DNA from: Anaerovirgula multivorans
Lineage (GTDB): Bacteria > Bacillota > Clostridia > Peptostreptococcales > Natronincolaceae
Length of the DNA: 64,000 bases
Reading direction: 5' to 3'
NCBI RefSeq assembly: GCF_900188145.1
Contig: NZ_FZOJ01000021.1
Coordinates: forward strand, 20,671-84,670
In this document: positions 52,688 to 61,570 of the stretch, piece by piece
Layout: every line of letters starts with the position of its first letter
Position numbering within the stretch: the first letter of the stretch is position 1
Translations under genes and position numbers: made by a program
Notes under the pieces: generated by a model
Told to the model about the DNA's origin: nothing
The model's database searches: none
What the model saw: only the letters and a program-made list of their open reading frames with translations

Positions 52688-53442
52688 TGGCTATGGAGAA
52701 GGTAGATTTAACAAAAATCAAACCCTATGGAGATACATTAAATGATGGAATGACCCAATTGAGCTTTACTCTGCCAGTCCCCTACGGTGAAGAGGCTAAA
52801 GAGGCGGCAAGAAAATTGGTGTTAAAAATGGGGTTGCAGGAACCTAGTATCGTAGAGGCCAAGGATTTAGGGATAGGATATACCTATTTCGTTGTATATG
52901 GAAAGTGTCAGCATACGGTGGATTACTCTAACATTCAAGTATCAAAGGTAGAAGTAGATACAATGGAGAAGGAAGAAGTAGAGGAATATATTGAAAGCAA
53001 CATAGGCAGGGATATTGTCATCATTGGTGCCTGTACAGGAACAGATGCCCATACGGTAGGTATTGATGCCATCATGAATATGAAAGGATTTCATGGTCAT
53101 TATGGATTAGAAAGATATAATGGAGTAGAAGCTTATAATCTTGGCAGCCAAGTGCTTAATGAAGAATTGGTGGCGAAGGCAATAGAGTTAAAGGCAGATG
53201 CCATACTTGTATCTCAAATAGTAACACAAAAAGATGTTCATATACCAAATTTAACGCAGCTAATCGAGCTGCTTGAGGCAGAGGGAATTAGAGACAAAAT
53301 GGTTGTTGTTTGCGGCGGCCCTAGACTTTCTCACGAACTTGCTAAAGAACTTGGCTATGATGCAGGCTTTAGCACTGGTAATTATGCAGAGGACGTAGCC
53401 TCCTTCATTGTAGAGGAAATGGTAAAGCGGAAGCTAGTTTAA
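52687..53442 (+). CDS. kamE: Beta-lysine 5,6-aminomutase, beta (B12-binding) subunit
   Basis: 251 residues. Cobalamin motif DxHxxG is D120-A-H122-T-V-G125, with H122 as the expected cobalt ligand. K133, in NMKGFHGHYGLERY, lies 11 residues later, exactly the spacing of His133/Lys144 in the characterised enzyme, and is the likely PLP Schiff-base lysine. An N-terminal dimerisation domain precedes the Rossmann domain. Last gene of the operon, followed by a terminator. Confidence 0.96.
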   Translation: MAMEKVDLTKIKPYGDTLNDGMTQLSFTLPVPYGEEAKEAARKLVLKMGLQEPSIVEAKDLGIGYTYFVVYGKCQHTVDYSNIQVSKVEVDTMEKEEVEEYIESNIGRDIVIIGACTGTDAHTVGIDAIMNMKGFHGHYGLERYNGVEAYNLGSQVLNEELVAKAIELKADAILVSQIVTQKDVHIPNLTQLIELLEAEGIRDKMVVVCGGPRLSHELAKELGYDAGFSTGNYAEDVASFIVEEMVKRKLV

Positions 53443-53463
53443 ATAAAAGAATAGGATTGGTTG

Positions 53464-53498
53464 AAAAGCATAGGGGAGATTTTGTCCTATGCTTTTTA
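53464..53498 (+). terminator. Terminator of the kam operon
   Basis: AAAAGCATAGG and CCTATGCTTTT pair around an 11-nt loop, followed by T. An almost identical hairpin lies at 56187-56221. Confidence 0.88.
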
Positions 53499-53519
53499 GC
53501 TATATCCCCTTGAAATACT

Positions 53520-53603
53520 CAAGCAGGACTGCCTATTCTGGCAAAAGATGGTTCTGATTTAGAATTGATTACATCTAGTGGTGCTATCGCTAAAAATAAA
53601 TAG
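53520..53603 (+). pseudogene. Orphan C-terminal gene fragment
   Basis: 27 codons ending at TAG 53601-53603: GLPILAKDGSDLELITSSGA then IAKNK. Coding-like, without a start or ribosome site, and followed by its own terminator at 53620-53662. It looks like the tail of a deleted gene; family not recognised. Confidence 0.35.
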
Positions 53604-53619
53604 CAATAGAAAAAGATGA

Positions 53620-53662
53620 AAATCGTATTTTATGCTTGCAAGGTGCATAGAATACGATTTTT
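53620..53662 (+). terminator. Terminator behind the gene fragment
   Basis: AAATCGTATT and GCATA...AATACGATTT form an imperfect long stem with nine T after it. Confidence 0.8.
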
Positions 53663-53866
53663 TTTTAAAAAATTAAGAAATTTATGTGATTTTGGGAAGT
53701 TTGTGGAACTAGTATAGATGAAGAGATAAAAAAGCAATTCTGTAGGTATAAAGGATAGTAGTATAAAGCTGCAGCATATAGGAATGAAATAAAAGTCCAT
53801 TAGAAAATAATACTGCTGCCTAAGAGTATTAATGAAATTTATTATATTGGAAGGAGGTAAGATTTT

Positions 53867-54181
53867 ATGAGTAATGTTTCTAGAGATTTACCAAAAAAAG
53901 TGACTGAAAAGATATCAGCAACAGTTCTTGGAAAGCGTAAACAGGCAATCACCCTAACAGTCACTATAGTATTATTACCATTAATATTTTATCACAAAGA
54001 AATAGATATGGGAGGAAACTTAGATATTGCCATTTCCGTCTTCTTGACACCGTCTAAAACAGCAAAAATTAAATTTTATAGGGAGAATCCTTACGATTGT
54101 GACAAGAAGATAATAAAGAAAAAGCTTATGAAGAAAGAAATAGGGAATGCGCATGATTGTTTGATTGCTGTTTTTTTATAA
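53867..54181 (+). CDS. Uncharacterised small protein with one hydrophobic segment
   Basis: 104 residues, ATG 53867 after GGAAGGAGGTAAG. A basic N-terminus (DLPKKVTEKISATVLGKRKQ), one hydrophobic stretch (about 27-42), a mixed middle and a very basic tail with KKIIKKKLMKK. No family recognised; the lysine-rich end may come from frame decay. It is the first gene in the stretch between the two identical terminators. Confidence 0.45.
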   Translation: MSNVSRDLPKKVTEKISATVLGKRKQAITLTVTIVLLPLIFYHKEIDMGGNLDIAISVFLTPSKTAKIKFYRENPYDCDKKIIKKKLMKKEIGNAHDCLIAVFL

Positions 54182-54229
54182 GATACTGTCAGATTATTGG
54201 TAAGTTGAGTATTGAAAGGAGTTTTGTAT

Positions 54230-54595
54230 ATGAAAACGAGAAAACGATTTTTATCTTTAGTGCTTTGTTTGTTAATGATATTTAGTTCTCTTGCTCTTAC
54301 TTCTGCTGCCACTTCATCATCAGTATCAACCTTATCAAGTAAACAAATTGAGGATATTTTTGAAGAAATTAAGGGACAAATTTTATTTAAATATGGGGGT
54401 ATTTATGACTTTAATAATTTTTCTTTTGTAATTGAAAACGAAAGATTTGAAGACGGCAAAATATTGATTGATTTAGATATTCTTACGGATATGACCCTGA
54501 CCAGACATCCGTCTGAAAGCCAAGCGACAAAAGTTTATACTACTGAATCAGCTTATTTCTACAAACCTGATCCATCTATTAAGTTACCAGATTAA
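54230..54595 (+). CDS. Small exported protein, unknown function
   Basis: 121 residues from ATG 54230 (AAAGGAG upstream). Clear signal peptide (KTRKRF, LSLVLCLLMIFSSLALTSAA, cleavage around residue 25), then a mixed domain starting SSKQIEDIFEEIKGQI and ending SIKLPD. The sequence stops abruptly, so it may be a shortened form of a longer exported protein. Not recognised. Confidence 0.6.
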   Translation: MKTRKRFLSLVLCLLMIFSSLALTSAATSSSVSTLSSKQIEDIFEEIKGQILFKYGGIYDFNNFSFVIENERFEDGKILIDLDILTDMTLTRHPSESQATKVYTTESAYFYKPDPSIKLPD

Positions 54596-54924
54596 TCTTT
54601 ATTTTAGCAAATATGTTAATCATAAGCTTTTCATTAATAAAGATTCCTTGTTATGATTCAGTAGCAAGAGAATTTGTCTTACAATGAACGATTTTAAAAT
54701 TTAAAAGGATATTCAAAAGTTCTTCAACTAACAGAACATATACTAGATATTGAAATCATAGACTAATTGATTTTAATATCTAGTAGTTCTTTGCTGTAGT
54801 TTTGACTTTTAAGATAGCCTCTAAATTTGTTTGTCAGATAGCAGCATACTTTGGAACTATAATAATACTAGCCTATATTTTAGTTAGGGTAAGCTGATAT
54901 TATTATGAAAGGGATGTGGTATTT
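54596..54924. other. Gap with one long inverted repeat
   Basis: ACTAGATATT (54742-54751) pairs with AATATCTAGT (54775-54784), and AAATCA/TGATTT extends the stem. The T-run is poor, so terminator use is doubtful. No gene seen. Confidence 0.4.
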
Positions 54925-55818
54925 ATGAAAAAGATATTTATTTTAGCTGTTACTTTATTTTCTGTCTTACTTTTTAATATAACAGTGTCAGCTGACGAAA
55001 TAATACCTAAGACAAATATCAGTAATGCAAATATTTTCCCATATGAAGGCAGAGATGATACTGAATATTTTATAATATATAATGACTCATCGAAAGAAAT
55101 AATTGATGAAGACTATATTGGTTTATTTATTAACGGAAGTATAATCAAAAATGCTAACATAATTATTGAAGATAACAAGTGTTTACTTCCTATCAAGTTA
55201 ATAAGCGAAAATCTTGACGCAACCGTATCTTGGGATGCTCAAACAAACAAAGTAATGGTTCACGACGGAGAAAAAACAATAGAATTGTTTGTTGATAGAG
55301 TCACCGCCAAAATAAACAATTCTGAAATAGTTTTAGATACAGCTCCCACAGTAATAAATGCTAGGACTTATTTGTCACTAAGTTCCATTACAGAAATATT
55401 AGGTGTACATGTGGAATATTTTGATGGAAAGGATGATACTAAGACTCACATAGTAAAAAGGATGCCCCATGTTATGATTAGTAGGTATACAAATGGAGTT
55501 AATGAGCTATCCGAAGTTGAGGCAATTGAGCTATTAAAGGAGCAATTGATTATTGCTTTTAATTTGAAGTTTGGAGAGTTTATACCACTTTTTCAGCTTG
55601 AGGACTCTGGAAATTATGATGAAAAAGAATCGCTCAGATATATAATATCTAATTTGAAAGTTAGCTCTGAAAACGATAGATACTATGTAATTCCAGTGGT
55701 ATTTGATTTTTGGATTGATAAATATACGGGTGATGTATATGTATTTTATAATGGCATCAATATGGTGATAAAAAGTTTTAATCTCTATGATGAAAATGCG
55801 TTATCTTTTGCAGGCTAA
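54925..55818 (+). CDS. Exported protein with copper amine oxidase N-terminal-like (stalk) domain
   Basis: 297 residues from ATG 54925, 11 bp after AAAGGG; GTG 54916 is too close to the site. Signal peptide ending near VSADE (residue about 24). Residues about 60-165 form the stalk domain seen at the start of copper amine oxidases and many clostridial surface proteins, in the phrases CLLPIKLISENLDATVSWD and ARTYLSLSSITEILGV. The rest (about 180-297) is unassigned. It may take part in surface adhesion; this is inference. Confidence 0.72.
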   Translation: MKKIFILAVTLFSVLLFNITVSADEIIPKTNISNANIFPYEGRDDTEYFIIYNDSSKEIIDEDYIGLFINGSIIKNANIIIEDNKCLLPIKLISENLDATVSWDAQTNKVMVHDGEKTIELFVDRVTAKINNSEIVLDTAPTVINARTYLSLSSITEILGVHVEYFDGKDDTKTHIVKRMPHVMISRYTNGVNELSEVEAIELLKEQLIIAFNLKFGEFIPLFQLEDSGNYDEKESLRYIISNLKVSSENDRYYVIPVVFDFWIDKYTGDVYVFYNGINMVIKSFNLYDENALSFAG

Positions 55819-55833
55819 AAACAGAACAACAAT

Positions 55834-55844
55834 GGGGACGGTTC
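55834..55844 (+). repeat. REP half-site remnant
   Basis: GGGGACGGTTC is the core of the RAYT-flanking repeats at 31.5/32.4 kb, here without a partner arm. Confidence 0.45.
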
Positions 55845-56186
55845 GTAATTTGAATGCAGAAGAAAGGACTTTTATATGTAAAAAGAGGAAAACAACTAGA
55901 TATTTTAGAGCCATTTGTTAGCATATGTTTTTAAAGCTAAAAACCTGAGCTGAATTAAAAGGAATAAACCAATAGATATCTTAAAGGTTTTGAAAATGAC
56001 GAAGATAGATATAAATATGTTAGAACAATAAAGAGATAAAAAAAGAAAGTGATCATAAACTATATAATTGAAGATATTTATTGTCATGTTCAGTCTCTAG
56101 CCCATACATTAAGCTATTTAAATATGTGTACACCGGGAGTACTTCCAACCGTCACCAGTGAATACAAATAAAACTATAAAACTTAC
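55845..56186. other. Stop-rich stretch with traces of coding sequence
   Basis: Short phrases such as YLKGFENDEDRYKYVRTIKR and CHVQSLAHTLSYLNM appear in plus-strand frames between stops, suggesting an old decayed gene, possibly a transposase. Too degraded to name. Confidence 0.25.
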
Positions 56187-56221
56187 AAAAAGCATAGGGC
56201 AAATTTTGTCCTATGCTTTTT
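56187..56221 (+). repeat. Second copy of the kam-operon terminator hairpin
   Basis: AAAAGCATAGG/CCTATGCTTTTT with loop GCAAATTTTGT; stem identical to 53464-53498, and the loop differs by about three bases. The two copies bracket about 2.7 kb of orphan genes. Confidence 0.75.
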
Positions 56222-56429
56222 GCGTGGGTGGTTCTTATGAAAGATGACAAAGATAGGCAGAAGCATGTCAAGAAAAATGAAACTATTTACCTAATATTAC
56301 CTTAATAGGAAGAAAAGCGAAGGATTTTGCAACAATATGTCGAATGTATAATAAACCTATAATTTTACTACAGGAGATATGCTAAAAAGTATAGGTTCCT
56401 GTGATTTGATCAAAGGATAACTTTGACAA

Positions 56430-56680
56430 TTTATCCTTCAGTGTATTGCTAAGACTCCCGCTTCTTCTAGATAAACAAACTAAGCGACTAACACAAAATC
56501 AAAGATTTTGGTTATCTGCTTATAGATAAACAAACTAAGTGACCAACACGAAAGTTAGAAACCAAACTTTCGGTTGTCTACTTAAAGCGGGAGATCAAGC
56601 ACTACATCCTCGAAGTAAATTCGGCTACAATTCAGTGGGAGTAAAAACTCCCTCTGAATTAAGTCTCATTTTATGCTGAT
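56430..56680 (+). repeat. PATE-like two-hairpin repeat, copy C, with two covarying inserts
   Basis: Outer stem CTCCCGCTT (56454-56462) with AAGCGGGAG (56585-56593). Between them are two similar units, 56480-56525 and 56535-56587. Then AATTCAGTGGGAG pairs with CTCCCTCTGAATT. The start TTTATCCTTCAGTGTATTG and the end AAGTCTCATTTTATG match copies A and B. Confidence 0.75.
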
Positions 56681-56885
56681 GTTAAATACTAATATTTGTG
56701 ACCTCCTATGCTTGAACATAGAACTTTTTATTGATTCACATCTACATCCATAACAGGTATAATAACGCCCTCAAAAGGCGGTCACTTATTTTTTATTCTA
56801 TAGCTATTTGACTATATAGAAAATACATAACTTGTAGATAGTGTATGAATAAATACTATAAATCATAAAGGGAGGAAAATGTTTT

Positions 56886-58496
56886 ATGTCTTTTGAAAGT
56901 GAAAAAACTAATCTATTGTTAGAAAATGAAAAATTCAGTTTGTTTTTAGAAGATGCTGGCAAAATTTTAATATCTGTTCATCAACCGGGCTATGATATAA
57001 AGGATTTCGATGAAGATGTACTAAAGAAATATCCAAGAGTTCAAATTACCAATTTCCTTAATCTAAAAGGTGCTTTACAGGTGAGAACAGTCGAGCCTGT
57101 AAATATCGGAGTGTTAAAACCTAAAATTGAAGTGATTTTATCTAATGATAAAATGAAAGCCAAAATAAAAATTAATGTCAATGAAACTGAATTTGAAAGT
57201 ATGAAAAATGACTTAGAAAAAGAAGTTATCCGCGCCTTAGAGGAGCATAATGTAACCTATGGTATTTTATATAATGTCTTAAAGGAAGAACTAAAGCCTC
57301 ATCAGGAGATTGTTGTGGCAGAAGGGGTATTACCCACAAATGGAGAAGATGCCATAATAAAATATATTCATATATCAGAAAAAAAGCCTCTAATTAGAGA
57401 AGATGGCAAGGTAGATCATTATGAGTTAAATTTAATCCAACAGGCCAGCGTAAATGACTGGGTCGGCGAAAAGATTCCAGCTACGGCAGGAGAACCAGGT
57501 AAGACGGTAACAAATCAGTTGCTGCCCCCTATGCCTGGTAAGGATCAATTGTTACGCTATGATCATAATTCAATTGCTGAAAGTACAGAGGGTGGTAAAA
57601 TTGTTTTAAGAGCACTAGTGGAGGGGGCTGTTACTTTTCAGGAGGGGAAAATCAAAATATTAAATCACCTCATTATTGAAGGGGATGTTGACTATGATAC
57701 AGGAAATATTAATTTTAACGGCTACGTAACGATTAAGGGAATTGTTTGTGATGGATTTAGTGTCAAGGCTGATAAGGATATTTCAATTCTTGGCGAGATG
57801 GGTAGCGGTGCAGTGAAGGAGATTATATCAAGGGAAGGAGACATTTACATTAAGGGTGGTATTTCAGGTAAGGGGAGGACTATCATCAAAGCAGATAAAA
57901 ATGTTTTTGTAAAATATGTTAAGGATTGCACCGTTATTGCAGGTGAAAATATTAATATTGGTCTGTATGCTATAGACGTCGATTTACATGGTAAAAGCAT
58001 AATGGTTAACTCTGAAAAAGGGAAAATCATTGGAGGCAGCCTTAATGCAGAAGCAAAGATAAGTGTTTATACGATTGGCAATATTTCGGAGAGAAGAACA
58101 TTTGTTAATGTAAAGGGATTTGATAGACAGACATTAAAAAAAGAATTAGATAATCTACTATTAAACTATAAGGAGTGTTTAATAGAATTGGAAAAAAACA
58201 AAAGACAAATGAAAGTATATGAAGCAAAGCTAAAAACAAATCATAAGAGTGTCACAGGACAAGAGTATCAAGTATATATAAAAATCAATGATGAGCTATT
58301 AGTTGCAATATCTAAACTAGAGAATAGAAGAAAAGTATTAATGGATTTCTTGAATTCAAAAGGAGAAGGAGAAGTGAATATATTCAAACAAGCTTATCCT
58401 CAAACTTTCTTAGAAATAAAAAACATTAAAAAAAGAATTGATAAAGTAACAAGAGGAACATACTTTGCAACAGACAACCAACTACATTTTTCATAG
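56886..58496 (+). CDS. FapA (DUF342) family protein
   Basis: 536 residues. An N-terminal region about 1-170, then the FapA core (about 175-410) with PATAGEPGKTVTNQLLPPMPG and repeated beta-helix turns (NHLIIEGDVDYDTGNINFNG, GDIYIKGGISGKGRTIIKAD). A long coiled coil ends the protein (about 425-520). FapA proteins are polymerisable beta-helix scaffolds; one relative aids flagellar assembly, others have unknown roles. No flagellar genes are nearby. The GAF gene follows 16 bp later. ATG 56886 after GGGAGG. Confidence 0.88.
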   Translation: MSFESEKTNLLLENEKFSLFLEDAGKILISVHQPGYDIKDFDEDVLKKYPRVQITNFLNLKGALQVRTVEPVNIGVLKPKIEVILSNDKMKAKIKINVNETEFESMKNDLEKEVIRALEEHNVTYGILYNVLKEELKPHQEIVVAEGVLPTNGEDAIIKYIHISEKKPLIREDGKVDHYELNLIQQASVNDWVGEKIPATAGEPGKTVTNQLLPPMPGKDQLLRYDHNSIAESTEGGKIVLRALVEGAVTFQEGKIKILNHLIIEGDVDYDTGNINFNGYVTIKGIVCDGFSVKADKDISILGEMGSGAVKEIISREGDIYIKGGISGKGRTIIKADKNVFVKYVKDCTVIAGENINIGLYAIDVDLHGKSIMVNSEKGKIIGGSLNAEAKISVYTIGNISERRTFVNVKGFDRQTLKKELDNLLLNYKECLIELEKNKRQMKVYEAKLKTNHKSVTGQEYQVYIKINDELLVAISKLENRRKVLMDFLNSKGEGEVNIFKQAYPQTFLEIKNIKKRIDKVTRGTYFATDNQLHFS

Positions 58497-58512
58497 AAGA
58501 GGAGGCATCGTT

Positions 58513-60330
58513 TTGAATGGTTTACATATTACTAATAGAATGTATAGATATGATGCATTAATAAAGGCAATAGACTTTTTTACACAGAGGTTTAGCCCGC
58601 AGCAATTAAGTGAATATTCTTTTGATTTTGCAAATGAAATTTTAACGTTGAATGCATCTGCTCTTTTTGTTATACAAGGAAATGAATTTAAGTTAAAAAA
58701 TAAAAGGTTGTACACATTCAGTGATTATAGTATAAAAAATACGAAGAAGCTTCAGAAAATAGCCACTTTGCATGGCAGTATTTTACTGAATCATTTTGAT
58801 AGTTACTTTGATGAAGGCGACATTGATTACTTAAATATGAATATTGTAATCCCCTTAATTATTGATGATTTGTTATTTGGATTTATTATTGCTGATGGAA
58901 AAGTCATGGGGAGCTTTGATGAAGATGATTATACTATGGCGATGGCATTGATGCGATTATTTAACAATTCACTTGAAAACAGTAGAAATTTTTTAGATTT
59001 AAAGGGGAAAAACAAACAATTAGATGAAAAAGTGTTTAATTTGTTTGCTATCAATCAAAGTGCTAAATCCTTATTATCAGAATTAGGGTTAGATAGATTA
59101 AAGAGTATGGCGGTAGACGTGTTTAGCGAAATTGCATGTAGTAGAATTACCTCCTTTGGTATGATGGATGATATATCTAGCACGTTAAAAATACTTGCCT
59201 ATAGAAACGTAGAAAACTTTTCTACTCAATTGACAGAGATTGAAGTGGATCTTTCTGTAGAATTGGACAGTAACAAAATTGTTCTTGACTTGAATAAAGA
59301 TATTGAAACGATAAAAAAGTTATTTATTAACTGGGAAGAATTTCACCCATTAGGAGCGCGATATATTGTCTTGCTTGTAAGAGATAAACTTCTTGGATTA
59401 GTTACCTTGAGCGAGCCAATTAATCAACCCCATTATGATGACAGTATGTTTGAACTAATTGAATCTTTAGCATCATTTACGTATATTGCATTAAAGAATG
59501 CCATGATGTTCGAGGAAGTTAGGAAGCAAAAAGAAATCACTGAGGCAAAATATAACACCTTATATAAACTGAATATGTTGATTAATAATATTAATGAATG
59601 TATTTCAATTGAAGAATTATGTGACGTGACACTTAAAACTTTGAATATATCTTTTGATATTCAGAAGGCATTTATTGCATTTAAAGAAGAGAATCAATAT
59701 AAAATCATGTGGAGTATTGAGGATATTGGTGTAGGTGAGACCTTCAAGATAAATGAGGAATGGGAGGATACTTTTGACGGAGATACAATTTATAATTTTG
59801 CAACTGAAAGCCTACATAGTTATTTAAACGAAGATTTATGTAAATTATTCAATGATTCAACAGGAATTGTTATTACTCCAATTACTCTAAATAAATTGGA
59901 TATAGAAGAAAATGTAGGTCCTTTAGCTTATCTAGTCATATTAAAGACTTTAGATAATCTTCAGCAAGAAGAAATATTGTTAATTGATACAGTTGCAAAA
60001 AATATTTCTCCGATTATTTATCATATGAATATATTAGACGAATGCAAACAAAAATATTTACCTAATAACAAGAGTTTATTTTATGAATCAATTTCCAGAA
60101 AAGTAGAAGATAGAAATAAATATCATGTTGATTTTAATGTTTATTACACAATGTTAAAAAAACATCCTTTCATAGAGATCGACTTATCCATGTATCAAGA
60201 CTATGAATACTATTTAATTGAAAACTATTTATTTATTATCAGTTATGATGACTTAGGTTTAATGGACTTTAAAAAATTATCTTCTATTAATACTTTCGAG
60301 GATATTTTGAAGCATGACTTTCTGGGCTAA
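58513..60330 (+). CDS. Multi-GAF domain protein
   Basis: 605 residues from TTG 58513, 7 bp after AGAGGAGG; the frame from 58465 overlaps the previous gene and has no site. Three GAF-like modules: about 20-170, 185-340 (ALFVIQGNEFKL in the first, ARYIVLLVRDKLLGLVTLSE in the second) and 370-520. The C-terminal 80 residues are unassigned. No kinase, GGDEF or HTH output is visible, so it may sense a ligand for the FapA-like partner. Linked closely to that gene, probably one operon. Very few Cys or Trp. Confidence 0.7.
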   Translation: MNGLHITNRMYRYDALIKAIDFFTQRFSPQQLSEYSFDFANEILTLNASALFVIQGNEFKLKNKRLYTFSDYSIKNTKKLQKIATLHGSILLNHFDSYFDEGDIDYLNMNIVIPLIIDDLLFGFIIADGKVMGSFDEDDYTMAMALMRLFNNSLENSRNFLDLKGKNKQLDEKVFNLFAINQSAKSLLSELGLDRLKSMAVDVFSEIACSRITSFGMMDDISSTLKILAYRNVENFSTQLTEIEVDLSVELDSNKIVLDLNKDIETIKKLFINWEEFHPLGARYIVLLVRDKLLGLVTLSEPINQPHYDDSMFELIESLASFTYIALKNAMMFEEVRKQKEITEAKYNTLYKLNMLINNINECISIEELCDVTLKTLNISFDIQKAFIAFKEENQYKIMWSIEDIGVGETFKINEEWEDTFDGDTIYNFATESLHSYLNEDLCKLFNDSTGIVITPITLNKLDIEENVGPLAYLVILKTLDNLQQEEILLIDTVAKNISPIIYHMNILDECKQKYLPNNKSLFYESISRKVEDRNKYHVDFNVYYTMLKKHPFIEIDLSMYQDYEYYLIENYLFIISYDDLGLMDFKKLSSINTFEDILKHDFLG

Positions 60331-60359
60331 GGGTAACCTTAAATATATAAGATGTAGCT

Positions 60360-60391
60360 AGAAAACAGGGGAATTAATCCTGTTTTCTTTG
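60360..60391 (+). terminator. Terminator after the GAF gene
   Basis: AGAAAACAGG (60360-60369) pairs with CCTGTTTTCT (60379-60388), then TT. Confidence 0.85.
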
Positions 60392-60433
60392 CTCTTACCA
60401 AGGCTCCCGGTGAATCAAGTCGTATTTTATCCC

Positions 60434-60769
60434 TTAACTGTTATTATGATTGTTGTCATGCAGCACCTGATCGATTACGCTTACTAAAGCCAATATAAAA
60501 GGCTGATCTTCATCGTCTGCTATATCAGCACCGTAGGTGTCAGCAAAGGCAAACCATTTTTTATTTACTGTGGCAACCATTTTATTTCCTTTATGAATCT
60601 CAAAATTATGGGATAAGATATTTCCTTCCATAGTACAATTACCTATTGTGCTTTCTATAACAAATCTAGGTTTAAAAAATGCAAATTCTTTTTTCACTCA
60701 AGCTAAATGTTTTCCTTCACGGTAAATGTTGTACTCTGGAAGCAGTTTAAAAATTTTCTGTTCTATCGC
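60434..60769 (-). pseudogene. LURP-one-related (YxjI-like) gene, truncated and with an in-frame stop
   Basis: On the minus strand, from 60769: AIEQKIFKLLPEYNIYREGK, HLA, TGA (60700-60698), then VKKEFAFFKPRFVIES and KKWFAFADTYGADIADDEDQ to the normal end. Both sides of the TGA belong to one LURP-one domain, so the stop is a nonsense change. The N-terminal half is replaced by the 60-bp repeat at 60771. Family proteins are about 160 residues, membrane- or phospholipid-linked beta-barrel folds. Confidence 0.78.
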
Positions 60770-60770
60770 T

Positions 60771-60829
60771 TTTATCTCATTGTGGAATTAAATATATATG
60801 TTAGCACTCTCTCTTACGTTGACAGCATT
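60771..60829 (+). repeat. 60-bp repeat, copy 2, left border of the GC-rich segment
   Basis: TTTATCTCATTGTGGAATTA through GTTGACAGCATT, matching (inverted) 63915-63975 at most positions. Followed by CGTCCCCTTGG (60837-60847), an 11-base match to the RAYT repeats. Confidence 0.8.
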
Positions 60830-61033
60830 AGTCTCACGTCCCCTTGGCTATTGAGCTTCTTTGTTCTTGAATAGGGAGTATTAAAAAGAAAGACGTCTTG
60901 GATATGATACAATGGGGTATGAAATAAAAACTCATGAAAAATATTTATTAGTTTGAAATTTTATGTCACAAAACGGTTATTTGGATTGTTATAAGGGTAC
61001 AGTCGGCTGATAAACAAGCAAAGGAGGGAACAC

Positions 61034-61570
61034 ATGAGTGACACAGATTTAGGACGGAGGTTCGCCACCGGCGGAGAGGATGAACTGGAAGAGATAATTA
61101 ATCTCTACGGCGAAAAACTCCTCCGCTATGCCACCGCAATTTTATGCGACTATCAGGAGGCGGAAGATGTGGTGCAGGATGTTTTTCTTTCAGCCTATCA
61201 AAACCGCGCAGCTTTTGACGGCGAGAACTTGTCGGCCTGGCTATATAAAATTACTTATAACCGAAGCCTAAACCAACTGAAAAAACGCAGAGTACTTTAT
61301 TTTAGCGAAATCTGGGATAAGGCGGTTTCACCTGCTGAAGATATAGGTCTGAGTGATGAGACACTCCGCGCCTTGCGGCGACTCAAGCCAAAAGAGCGGG
61401 CGTTGCTTTATGGACGGATTATGGAAGAGCAGAGTTATGAGGACCTCTCTCTCCTCTTTGGGCGCTCACCCGTCGCCCTACGCAAACAATACGAACGGGC
61501 AAAAAAAAGGCTGGCGGGCTATCTGACTGCCGGGCATTATGGAAAGGAGCAGAAACATGAGTACATTTGA
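61034..61570 (+). CDS. ECF-type RNA polymerase sigma factor
   Basis: 178 residues. Region 2 (about 20-90) with YATAILCDYQEAEDVVQDVFLSAY split over 31-55 and AWLYKITYNRSLNQLKKR; region 4 (about 110-165) with LKPKERALLYGRIMEEQSYEDLS shortened, and an HTH ending RKQYERAKKRL. ATG 61034 after AAGGAGG. Overlaps the next gene by 14 bp. Clearly higher GC and different codon use (CGC, GCG, GGC) than the surrounding AT-rich genes, which suggests transfer. Confidence 0.93.
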   Translation: MSDTDLGRRFATGGEDELEEIINLYGEKLLRYATAILCDYQEAEDVVQDVFLSAYQNRAAFDGENLSAWLYKITYNRSLNQLKKRRVLYFSEIWDKAVSPAEDIGLSDETLRALRRLKPKERALLYGRIMEEQSYEDLSLLFGRSPVALRKQYERAKKRLAGYLTAGHYGKEQKHEYI

